64,000 bases of DNA, from contig JAJDTX010000175.1 of the NCBI GenBank assembly GCA_022826925.1, forward strand, positions 25,599 through 89,598, in the 5' to 3' direction. How positions within the stretch are numbered: the stretch's first letter is position 1; the number at the start of each line of letters is the position of its first letter. Below, one piece after another: positions 37,401 to 43,756 of this stretch. The DNA comes from Bryobacterales bacterium (lineage in GTDB: Bacteria > Acidobacteriota > Terriglobia > Bryobacterales > UBA6623). The notes under the pieces were generated by a model. The model made no database searches. It saw nothing but the letters and a program-made list of their open reading frames with translations, and was not told the DNA's origin. The translations under genes and the position numbers were made by a program.

Positions 37401-37981
37401 ACATTGCGGTTGTCAAAGCCGTCGACGTAGAAGTTGGTGTTGGTTGGCCGGGCGCCGTTGATCGATGCGAACGAGCCCTGCGAGCTGCCTTTCGGCACGA
37501 CGCCGGGCACGAAGAATGCCAAATCCGTGAAGTCGCGACCGTTCAACGGCAGCTCCTGGATCTCCTCCTGCACGATGACATCGCCCTTGATCATGCCGTT
37601 CTCGGTGTTCAGCGTCACGAGTTGGGCGTCGACCGTCACGGACTCCGTGACCTGGCCCAGTTCCAGCTCGACGTCAATCCGGCGATTGTCGCCGGTGCGC
37701 AAGACGATGCCCTGCTCGACGTGCTGCTGGAAGCCCTCGGACGTGACGATCAGCTGGTAGTCCCCCGGAATCAGCGCGGGAAAGGTGAAGCTGCCAATCT
37801 CGTTGCTGGACTGCTCGCGGGAAATCGCGGTGCCAGTATTGATCACGGTGACATCGGCGCCGGGAATGACGCCGCCACCGCTGTCAGTGACCGTACCGGT
37901 CAGAGTGGCCAGATTGGCCTGGCCGAAGCACATCGGCGCTAGCAGTGCCAGCACACCGATGAGAACTAACGCTTTTTTCAT
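34442..37981 (-). CDS. TonB-dependent receptor, Oar-like, with carboxypeptidase-regulatory-like domain
   Basis: 1179 residues from ATG 37981, preceded by a GGGGG-type binding site. A signal peptide (MKKALVLIG...CFGQ) is followed by a CarboxypepD_reg-like Ig fold (ATLTGTVTDSGGGVIPGADV, about 24-110), a plug region (EIQELPLNGRDFTDLAFFVPG, then INGARPTNTNFYVDGFDNRN), and a long 22-strand-type barrel ending in LKLRF. This is the acidobacterial/Oar-like receptor class. It should import a large ligand, possibly a glycan or peptide; no SusD or TonB gene is adjacent. Divergent from the amidase. Confidence 0.93.
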   Translation of the reverse strand: MKKALVLIGVLALLAPMCFGQANLATLTGTVTDSGGGVIPGADVTVINTGTAISREQSSNEIGSFTFPALIPGDYQLIVTSEGFQQHVEQGIVLRTGDNRRIDVELELGQVTESVTVDAQLVTLNTENGMIKGDVIVQEEIQELPLNGRDFTDLAFFVPGVVPKGSSQGSFASINGARPTNTNFYVDGFDNRNVQGGAAQVRPNIDALQEFKMETSGYSAEYGRMAGGILNMSLRSGTNQYHGNISYFMRNDVLDARAFFEQEKTNLLQNQFSATATGPIKKNRTFFMLSYELQRRDQEQVRLSRVPTPMEIGGDFSQTIGLSHLDNQLDLTDDAVLDRLRSQFVIRDRTSRGGCNANLVRRGRNNSCFPNDVIPVSRADAVAQRLFQEYPVPNMGKRRDLLNYLVVDNDNDHFDSSIFKIDHKIGENNLAGRVQYRANNLENPFAGNSVLPQFGNTIDDNRYLAGADYTHMFSPTSLLEVRFGFSGNDVFQRGAFAGGNIIEELGMQNFISEEDRQAYPGIDDYPLIRVDNHAPLGSATNQPNIADIHDIQWSAKMTNIKGAHTLKYGFNYNYVIYRRPGVNNARGNYRFRGFRTGGCNSQRCRDWGSPVADMFLGWLHNINVREGINQPDWRQVAMGAFFNDDWKVTPRLTMNLGVRWEVNQMPWDVNDKMGSYVPEHNKIVLSSDRNLPDNFNQLLGDYDLTGRFLTADEVGYPRSVIQTDWNNFTPRLGIAYRVTDKLVIRSGYGLFVAGTILNPFRNNLGNIFPFTIQTNYAARNATPNRPPEVLLSDPLGTLGRDAIIGGGWLGDRPAASGITQRPSQAYLQSWNFTIERQLPGGTSVEIDYRGSKGTHLIRRYDHNQAIRTREWFLANRTETGGFTENFQSLRPNPDWNAINFYNTGSNSNYNAANISWRKRSRRGLFWRVNYSFSKSIDDASRTNGSGATDFANALDRRNLRLERGRSTWDRRHVFTMVGNFNLPFGRGRRWGAQWGKFAQGAFGGWQLSGTQTSYSGSPFTVMAANADVNLGESQRPHRVSHGSQADDPSLGLKRGVNYPFFDTGAFVDVPSCVDADPEAGTELFCPDGAFALGTAGRNILDGPGLFTANIAVSKNFQIREGMRLQLRIESFNFLNRTNFIMTNEFRRFNGVGGGFFTRTGNIGRGGGPRIFQYALKLRF

Positions 37982-38052
37982 TACAAGACCCCCAGTTTTC
38001 AAACCCGACCCCAGACAAGCTCGGATCGACACTTCCAACCCCATCAACTGCA

Positions 38053-38081
38053 ACTGTACACTCTATACGGTTACAACGCAA
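38053..38081 (-). promoter_or_regulatory. Sigma70-like promoter for the TonB receptor gene
   Basis: Read on the minus strand: TTGCGT (38081-38076), 17-bp spacer, TACAGT (38058-38053), in one of the few AT-rich patches here. The leader to the ATG at 37981 would be about 65 nt. The hexamers are nearly the same as those of the higBA promoter. Pattern-based. Confidence 0.35.
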
Positions 38082-38168
38082 CACAGATGTAAATCGGGTC
38101 TTCGCTCGCTGCATTCGTGTGCTGCGAGCACCCCGCTCAATAAGCGTATTCTGGTCTTGGAACATCCC

Positions 38169-39617
38169 ATGGAGCTGCCCGCGAGATTCGGCATCGCTCA
38201 ATTGGAAAAAGCCTACGGCAGCGGCCAAGTGTCGCCAGTCGAAGTCGTTAGGCATACGCTGCATCGGATCGGCAAGCTGGACCCGATCCTAAACTCGTAC
38301 CTATCCGTAACTGCGGACCGCGCATTGGAGCAGGCCCGGCACGCCGAGTCCGAGATCCGTGCTGGCCGACGTATCGGCCCCCTGCACGGCGTGCCCTACG
38401 CCGCAAAGGACCTGCTCGACACGAAGGGGATCCGGACCACGGTCGGCTCAAGGATCCTTGCCGACAACGTGCCCGCGGAAGACGCCGCGGTAGTCGAGCA
38501 GCTGTCCGCTGCCGGCGCGATCCTGCTGGGCAAGACCGGCCTGCACGAATGGGCCTACGGGATCACGAGCAGCAACCCCCATTTCGGCCCGGTTCGCAAC
38601 CCATGGAACACTGAGCGAATTCCGGGCGGCTCCAGCGGCGGGTCGGCGGCTGCCTTGGCAGCGGGCCTGTGCAGCTTCTCGCTGGGCTCGGACACCGGCG
38701 GATCGATTCGGATTCCAGCAGCCCTGTGCGGCATCGCCGGACTGAAGCCGACGTTCGGACGAGTCAGCCGCCGCGGCGCGTTCCCCCTCGGGCACACGCT
38801 CGACACGCTGGGCCCGTTCGGGATGACCGTGCAGGACACGGCGCTGGCGTACCAAGCGATCGCAGGCCGGGACGGCGCCGACCCCACGACGGTTGACAAG
38901 CCCGCCGAGCTGCCCCGATTCGACGCCGAGCCCAGCCTTGAGGGCGTGTTGATCGGTGTGCCGCGGGCCTCGTTTTACGAGCGCTTGGATCCGGCCGTGG
39001 ACAGCGCCGTACAGTCCGCCTTGAGTGTCTTGACCGGCCTTGGAGCGCAACTTCGCGAAGTCGCGGTTCCCGACATCGACCTAGCCAACTCGCTGCACCG
39101 CCTCATCCTGCTTGCGGAAGCGACCTCCGTGCATCATCGCCGCCTCCAAGAGCACCGCGAGGAGTTCGGCGACGACGTGCGCGCCCTGCTGGATCAGGGC
39201 CGGCTCGTGAGCGCTGCGGACTACTTGAACGCGCAACGGCAGCGCAGGCGCTTCTGCCGGGAGTTTGCCCGGGCGCTCGAGACGGTGGACGCCCTAGTAA
39301 TGCCCGCGGTGCCGATACCGACGGCACGTATCGGAGAGTTGGAGGTCGAGGTCAACGGCAGGCTCGAAAACGTCCGGCTTGCCACGACCCGCAATATTCG
39401 CGCCCTCAACCTCACCGGGCTGCCCGTGCTGTCAGTCCCGTGCGGATTCCACAGCGACGGCCTGCCCATCGGCATGCAGCTCGTTGGCAGCGCCTTTGAC
39501 GAGCGGCGAGTGCTCGAAATCGGACACGCCTACGAAACGGCTACCGAGTGGCACCGCCGGATCCCTCCTATTGCGCGGTCTCCGGTTCCCAGCGACACCG
39601 CTCCAAGCGCACCCTAG
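38169..39617 (+). CDS. Amidase (amidase-signature family, GatA-like)
   Basis: 482 residues from ATG 38169; a longer in-frame extension runs antisense into the receptor gene and is rejected. The catalytic triad is visible: K80 in YAAKDLLDTKG, the serines of GGSSGGSAAALAAG (S155/S156), and S179 in GSDTGGSIRIPA. It could hydrolyse a small amide or act as GatA; no gatB or gatC is adjacent, so a stand-alone amidase is more likely. Its 3' end overlaps the convergent ATL gene by about 50 bp. Confidence 0.93.
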   Translation: MELPARFGIAQLEKAYGSGQVSPVEVVRHTLHRIGKLDPILNSYLSVTADRALEQARHAESEIRAGRRIGPLHGVPYAAKDLLDTKGIRTTVGSRILADNVPAEDAAVVEQLSAAGAILLGKTGLHEWAYGITSSNPHFGPVRNPWNTERIPGGSSGGSAAALAAGLCSFSLGSDTGGSIRIPAALCGIAGLKPTFGRVSRRGAFPLGHTLDTLGPFGMTVQDTALAYQAIAGRDGADPTTVDKPAELPRFDAEPSLEGVLIGVPRASFYERLDPAVDSAVQSALSVLTGLGAQLREVAVPDIDLANSLHRLILLAEATSVHHRRLQEHREEFGDDVRALLDQGRLVSAADYLNAQRQRRRFCREFARALETVDALVMPAVPIPTARIGELEVEVNGRLENVRLATTRNIRALNLTGLPVLSVPCGFHSDGLPIGMQLVGSAFDERRVLEIGHAYETATEWHRRIPPIARSPVPSDTAPSAP

Positions 39618-39903
39618 CCCCAACAAACGGAACGTTCTCTCGTTCCAGCCTGCGGCGTTGCTCGCGGCCACGCTCGCCGGGCAGGGCGATGCGGCCGCCA
39701 GCCGCAAGTACGCGGTGCCACGGCAGTGCCAGTTCGGGCGGGCACAGGCGCATCGCGCGACCAGCCTGCCGCGCCCCCCGGACAATGCCCGCCATGCGCG
39801 CCACGTCCCCGTACGTCGCGACCTGTCCCTTCGGGATCCGCGCAACGACGGACCAGATTTCCTGATAGCGAATCCAAGCGGACGCTGCGGGTGGCCCGGC
39901 CAA
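39568..39903 (-). CDS. Alkyltransferase-like protein (ATL, MGMT homologue without catalytic cysteine)
   Basis: 111 residues if begun at TTG 39903. A GTG at 39936 is an alternative, and a longer start would run into the upstream gene. IPKGQVATYGDVARMAG is the helix-turn-helix start, and LALPWHRVLAAGGRIALPG is the MGMT active-site segment with W62 in place of the alkyl-accepting cysteine (PCHR becomes PWHR). ATL proteins bind alkylguanine lesions and hand them to nucleotide excision repair. The gene follows the zinc-ribbon gene; its end overlaps the convergent amidase. Confidence 0.88.
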   Translation of the reverse strand: MAGPPAASAWIRYQEIWSVVARIPKGQVATYGDVARMAGIVRGARQAGRAMRLCPPELALPWHRVLAAGGRIALPGERGREQRRRLERENVPFVGARVRLERCRWEPETAQ

Positions 39904-39976
39904 TAGCTCGCCGACAGCGAGCGGCTCCCGAGACACGGCCCGCGGTCCGCCGCGGACTTGGCGGCGCGGCACGGCT

Positions 39977-40222
39977 CTAGCGGTGCCCCAGCGGACCCAT
40001 CTTGTCAAGTATTTCGTCGAACAGGTCCCGCTTGCTGCCGGGTTGTTCCTTGCCACCGCGTGCATGGCGGTACTTGTGCGACGAGTAACAGGTTCGGCAT
40101 TCGGTGCGGGCCGGCTGGCCGTCCACGACCGAGACGACCGAGTGGTTCATCACACCCTTGCACGGCGTGCAGTAGTCATCGACGATATCGCCGACGCGGT
40201 GTTCTGCATTCACGGGATCCAC
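39977..40222 (-). CDS. Small zinc-ribbon protein
   Basis: 81 residues starting GTG at 40222; a GTG three codons downstream (40213) is an alternative. C18-x2-C21 with H27, and C42-x2-C45 with H49, form a candidate two-site zinc ribbon, then a basic tail (KYRHARGGK). No named family is recognised; a nucleic acid or protein contact is likely. It begins immediately after the stop of the PQQ-like gene (no gap), so it is in that operon, and the ATL gene follows. Confidence 0.75.
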   Translation of the reverse strand: MDPVNAEHRVGDIVDDYCTPCKGVMNHSVVSVVDGQPARTECRTCYSSHKYRHARGGKEQPGSKRDLFDEILDKMGPLGHR

Positions 40223-41623
40223 CTAGTCCGGGGCGATGCAATAGAGAAAATCGGCGGTGCGGATGAAGATCTGCCCGCCAACGGCAATCGGGCTGGCCAA
40301 GGTATGGCTGTCGAGCCGGTTCGCGGCGAGGGTCTTGTATCCGTCATCCACGTCAACGACTGTCGTGGTCCCTTCCTCGTTCGTCGCGTAGAGCTTGCCA
40401 TCCGCCAGCAGGGGCGAGGACGAATACGTGCCGGGTTCCAAACGCAGCCGCTCGACCACCAGCTTGCCCGTCTTGGCATCCAGCACGTTCAGGATGCCAC
40501 GATCATTGACCACGAAGAGGCGCTCGCCATCCGTGGTCGGCGTGGGCACATCAGCGCCAAGCGCATTCTCCCAGACCTTGGCCGATTCGTCCATCCACCC
40601 CTCGCCGCCGAGCTTGAAGGCGATGAATGGGTTTCCGCGCGTGCTCGGAGTGAAGATGGTGTCCTCGATGTGGATCGACGACGCGATGGTGCGGTAGAAG
40701 CGCTCGTTGCCGGGATTGAACCCGCCCATGCGCCACAATTCCTTGCCGTTGCCGAGGTCGTGCCCGGTGACGTAGTCCCCGCCTGACACAACGAGCTGCT
40801 CCTTGCCGCGGGCAGTGACGATCAGCGGAGTCGAATAGTCGTCGGGAGATTCCGCCGTCGCATCGGTCGGCCGCTCGACCTTCCACAGAGTCTCGCCCGT
40901 CCTAGCGTCAACAGCGAACACGTACGAGGGGTCGTCTGTCTTCATGCCGTGAAGCACCTGCACGTATAGGCGGCCCTTGTGCAATCGGGGAGTGGAAGCG
41001 TATCCGTGGTTGAGCCCGAAGCGGCCATAATCCTGCTGTACGTTGCGCGACCAAACCTTCTCGCCGTTCATGTCGTAGCACGAGAACTGGCCGCCGCCGG
41101 TCATGATCCAGACGTGGTTCCCGTCGGTGATCGGCGATGGCGAGGAGAGATTCTGCTTGCGATAGACGCGGTTGCCGTCGCCGATCGTGCGATTCCACTG
41201 CACCGAGCCGTCCGCGCGGTTGAGGGCAATCAGCAAGATCTTGTCAGTGCGGCCGGAAGCTGCAGCGGGCGGCCCACCGGCCCGCGGGCCGGGAGCTCCG
41301 GGCCGGCCGGGCCCACCCCCAGCGCCTGGCCTTGGCCCGCGGCCGCGGCCGCGCCGCATCTGCTGTCCCGGGGAATCGAAGCCTTCTTCTGCAGAGGTCA
41401 CAAACACGGTGTCAGCCCAAATTGCGGGCGTGGCCGCGCTCCAACTCGGCAGCTTGGCCTTCCATACCACGTTTGTATCGCTAGTCCATTCAACGGCGAG
41501 CCCCTTGGCCGCCGGGTTGCTGCCGTTGAAGTGCGGCCCGCGCCACTGCGGCCAATCGGCAACCAGAGCGGGAATCAACACGGTCGTGAAGACCAGAGCG
41601 GCAAGGACAGAGCGAGACTTCAT
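40223..41623 (-). CDS. Secreted PQQ-like beta-propeller protein
   Basis: 466 residues from ATG 41623, with a signal peptide ending near LVADW. The mature N-terminus is W-P-Q-W-R-G-P, the signature of the PQQ-like propeller proteins common in Acidobacteriota and Planctomycetes. Repeated blades carry VFAVDARTGETLWKVE, GNGKELWRMGGF, LNVLDAKTGKLVVERL. An Arg/Gly/Pro-rich insertion (about residues 97-137) interrupts the first blades. No haem motif is present, so it is not a quinoprotein dehydrogenase by itself. Possible roles are envelope scaffold or sugar binding. Confidence 0.88.
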   Translation of the reverse strand: MKSRSVLAALVFTTVLIPALVADWPQWRGPHFNGSNPAAKGLAVEWTSDTNVVWKAKLPSWSAATPAIWADTVFVTSAEEGFDSPGQQMRRGRGRGPRPGAGGGPGRPGAPGPRAGGPPAAASGRTDKILLIALNRADGSVQWNRTIGDGNRVYRKQNLSSPSPITDGNHVWIMTGGGQFSCYDMNGEKVWSRNVQQDYGRFGLNHGYASTPRLHKGRLYVQVLHGMKTDDPSYVFAVDARTGETLWKVERPTDATAESPDDYSTPLIVTARGKEQLVVSGGDYVTGHDLGNGKELWRMGGFNPGNERFYRTIASSIHIEDTIFTPSTRGNPFIAFKLGGEGWMDESAKVWENALGADVPTPTTDGERLFVVNDRGILNVLDAKTGKLVVERLRLEPGTYSSSPLLADGKLYATNEEGTTTVVDVDDGYKTLAANRLDSHTLASPIAVGGQIFIRTADFLYCIAPD

Positions 41624-41812
41624 GGTCGGATGGGATTGCACTGGATGCAGGCCGGCCAGACTGGCGGCGCATCAACAGTTTAGGCGAGCAGCCTCACCAA
41701 CGGGTTACGAACCGGTCGCTCAAACCAGCGTGAGCAAGCGCGGCGAGGGCCCATGGATGCGGTCGCGCATAATGGGGTCTTGGCCGCCCGCAAGGCGGAC
41801 GGGTGGGAGTTC

Positions 41813-43075
41813 ATGCAAGCGATGCGTATCGCGGGCGGCCGTCCGCTAAGCGGCCGCATCGAGATCAGCGGGGCCAAGAACGCCGCACTTCCCGCCTTGG
41901 CCGCCAGCCTGCTGACCGACGGCCCAGTGATCTTGGGACGCATGCCGAATGTCGTCGACATTCGCACAATGGCCAACCTGCTCGCGAGCGTCGGCGCCGA
42001 GGTGGAACCCCGGCCCAATTCGTATTCCATCCGGGCCAACGGCAACCTCGATCCGGTTGCCCCGTACAAACTGGTCAAGACCATGCGGGCATCGAGCCTC
42101 GTGCTGGGACCGCTGGCCGCCCGCTGCGGTCGCGCCCGCGTTTCCCTGCCCGGCGGCTGCGCGATCGGATCGCGGCCGATCGACATGCACCTCGACGGAC
42201 TCAAGACGCTCGGCGCGACGGTGCGGCAAGACCGCGGCTACATCGAGGCGGTAGCCCCGAAGGGCGGCTTGGTCGGCGGTCGCATCCAATTCCGCCGGCC
42301 CACGGTCACCGGCACCGAGGACCTGTTGATGGCCGCAGCCTTGGCCAACGGCGAGAGCCTGCTGGAAAACGCTGCCTGCGAGCCGGAAGTGGTCGATCTA
42401 GCGGATCTGTTGACCAAGATGGGAGCCCGCATCGAAGGCGCCGGCACGCCGACTATTCGCGTGGACGGCGTCGACACACTGGCGGGGACGGAGCACGCCA
42501 TCATCCCGGACCGAATCGAGACCGGCACCTACCTCGTTGCAGGCGCACTGGCCGGCGGCGAGCTGACGCTGGTGGGCACCCGCCGCCAGCATCTCGAGCC
42601 GGTGATCGCGAAAATGCGCCAAGCAGGCTGCTTGATCGAGGCGCCGGACGATTCGACCCTGGTCCTGCGCGGCAGGGCAGCGCTGAGCAGCGTCGATGTC
42701 ACGACTCGCGAGCATCCCGGATTCCCGACCGACATGCAGGCGCAGTTCATGGCGCTGATGACCCAGGCCCAAGGCACATCGAACGTCGTCGAGACGGTGT
42801 TCGAGAACCGCTTCATGCACGTGCTGGAATTGCAGCGCATGGGAGCGGACATCACGATCGGTGGCAACACGGCGGTCGTGCGCGGAAGGGCGGCGCTCAC
42901 CGGCACGGACGTGATGGCCTCGGACTTGCGCGCCAGCGCATCGCTAGTGCTGGCGGGGCTGGCAGCGAAGGGCGAGACGACAGTGCATCGGATCTACCAC
43001 CTCCGGCGCGGCTACGACCGCTTGGCGGAAAAGCTGGCTGGCGTCGGCGCCAGCATCGAACTCGTCAACGACTAG
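41813..43075 (+). CDS. murA: UDP-N-acetylglucosamine 1-carboxyvinyltransferase
   Basis: 420 residues, the normal length, starting ATG 41813 with GGGAG just upstream; an earlier in-frame start adds 20 non-conserved residues. It transfers enolpyruvate to UDP-GlcNAc, the first committed step of peptidoglycan synthesis. K22/N23 in ISGAKNAALP and C116 in PGGCAIGSRPID (the fosfomycin-reactive cysteine) are present, as are RTMANLLASVGA and TEHAIIPDRIETGTYL. The last 85 bp, which encode IYHLRRGYDRLAEKLAGVGA and the tail, are duplicated at 43665-43749. Confidence 0.97.
   Translation: MQAMRIAGGRPLSGRIEISGAKNAALPALAASLLTDGPVILGRMPNVVDIRTMANLLASVGAEVEPRPNSYSIRANGNLDPVAPYKLVKTMRASSLVLGPLAARCGRARVSLPGGCAIGSRPIDMHLDGLKTLGATVRQDRGYIEAVAPKGGLVGGRIQFRRPTVTGTEDLLMAAALANGESLLENAACEPEVVDLADLLTKMGARIEGAGTPTIRVDGVDTLAGTEHAIIPDRIETGTYLVAGALAGGELTLVGTRRQHLEPVIAKMRQAGCLIEAPDDSTLVLRGRAALSSVDVTTREHPGFPTDMQAQFMALMTQAQGTSNVVETVFENRFMHVLELQRMGADITIGGNTAVVRGRAALTGTDVMASDLRASASLVLAGLAAKGETTVHRIYHLRRGYDRLAEKLAGVGASIELVND
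42991..43075 (+). repeat. Direct repeat, murA 3' end (copy 1)
   Basis: The last 85 bp of murA including its stop codon. Copy 2 lies 674 bp downstream in the same orientation; I count 11 mismatches and no gaps, about 87% identity. The two copies bracket vapB and the vapC fragment. Confidence 0.9.
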
Positions 43076-43242
43076 CGGGTGTTCACGGATTCCGCGCGCG
43101 GTCCGGCGCGGGGGCATCGCTGGATCGTGTCGGCGCTGGCCGGATCGTTGATTCGCGCCAGCCATTGGGCGCTGCTGCGCGTCTACGCCACCATGCTCCA
43201 AGACGCGGAGGCCACGGTGGATCCGAGGTTCTGCCGGAGAGC

Positions 43243-43258
43243 TGCCAGAAATCTGGCA
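43243..43258 (+). promoter_or_regulatory. Palindrome upstream of vapB
   Basis: TGCCAG-AAAT-CTGGCA, perfect 6-bp arms, ending 20 bp before the vapB ATG. Position and form suit an operator for VapB autoregulation. Inference from pattern. Confidence 0.45.
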
Positions 43259-43278
43259 TGCATACTACAGAAATCCAT

Positions 43279-43518
43279 ATGAAGACGACGCTCAACCTCG
43301 ACGACCGAATCCTGCGGGCTGCGAAGGTGCGGGCAGCCGAGACCGGGGACACGCTCACCCATTTGATCGAGAGCGCCCTGAGGAGCCATCTCGCATCGGC
43401 CTCGGCTGTCAGCGGCGACTTCCGATTGCAGCTGCTGGTCAGGAGCGGGCGGCCCGTGCCGGGCGTCACTTTCGATGACCGCGATGCCCTATACGAGAGG
43501 ATGGAGAGCCGGGATTGA
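43279..43518 (+). CDS. vapB: VapB-type antitoxin
   Basis: 79 residues beginning MKTTLNLDDRILRAAKVRAAETGDTLTHLIESALR, the ribbon-helix-helix pattern of VapB/CopG antitoxins. The C-terminal half (FRLQLLVRSGRPVPGVTFDDRDALYERMES) carries the usual toxin-wrapping segment. Its TGA overlaps the TTG start of the vapC fragment by four bases. Since the toxin is broken, the antitoxin is probably orphaned or retained as a transcriptional or cross-neutralising regulator. Confidence 0.9.
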   Translation: MKTTLNLDDRILRAAKVRAAETGDTLTHLIESALRSHLASASAVSGDFRLQLLVRSGRPVPGVTFDDRDALYERMESRD

Positions 43519-43749
43519 TCGCGGTCGACACCAACGTGCTCGTGTACGCCCACGGGGCGGAGCTGCCCCTTCACGAGGCCACGCGGTCCCGATTGGTGGC
43601 ACTTGCTGAGTCTCCGGCCCCGCTGGGCGATCCCGGTGTTTTGCTTGGGCGAATTCATCCGGGTGATCTACCACCTCCGGCACGGCTACGAGCGCTTGGC
43701 GGGAGAGTTGTCCGGCGTCGGCGCCAGCATTGAACTCATCGACAACTAG
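43515..43749 (+). pseudogene. vapC: Broken vapC (PIN toxin) fused to a copy of the murA 3' end
   Basis: TTG at 43515 opens IAVDTNVLVYAHGAELPLHEATRS, the VapC PIN N-terminus with catalytic Asp (D5). After LAESPAP the frame is lost; one extra base around 43619-43623 restores WAIPVFCLGEFIRV, the expected VapC continuation with the second acidic residue. At 43665 the VapC similarity stops and the sequence becomes an 85-bp copy of the murA terminus, IYHLRHGYERLAGELSGVGA and on to a stop. The rest of the PIN domain, including the later acidic residues, is gone, so it cannot be an active nuclease. Confidence 0.85.
43665..43749 (+). repeat. Direct repeat, murA 3' end (copy 2)
   Basis: 85 bp matching 42991-43075 in 74 positions by my count, ending with its own in-register stop TAG. 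Weak similarity continues about 20 bp past the stop (CGGGTGTTCACGG versus GCGCTGCTCACGG) into the end of the convergent sulfatase gene. Confidence 0.9.
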
Positions 43750-43756
43750 GCGCTGC

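Noticed and set aside
34442..37981. SusC-type polysaccharide receptor
   Set aside because: Lacks a SusD partner and the SusC-specific N-terminal extension; Oar-like is a better description.
38169..39617. Glutamyl-tRNA amidotransferase subunit A
   Set aside because: Catalytic triad is shared by all amidase-signature enzymes, and no gatB or gatC is adjacent.
41753..41812. Longer murA start
   Set aside because: Twenty extra residues are unlike MurA, and GGGAG lies before ATG 41813.
43079..43278. Short open frame between murA and vapB
   Set aside because: No family resemblance and no ribosome site; the region carries the vapB palindrome.
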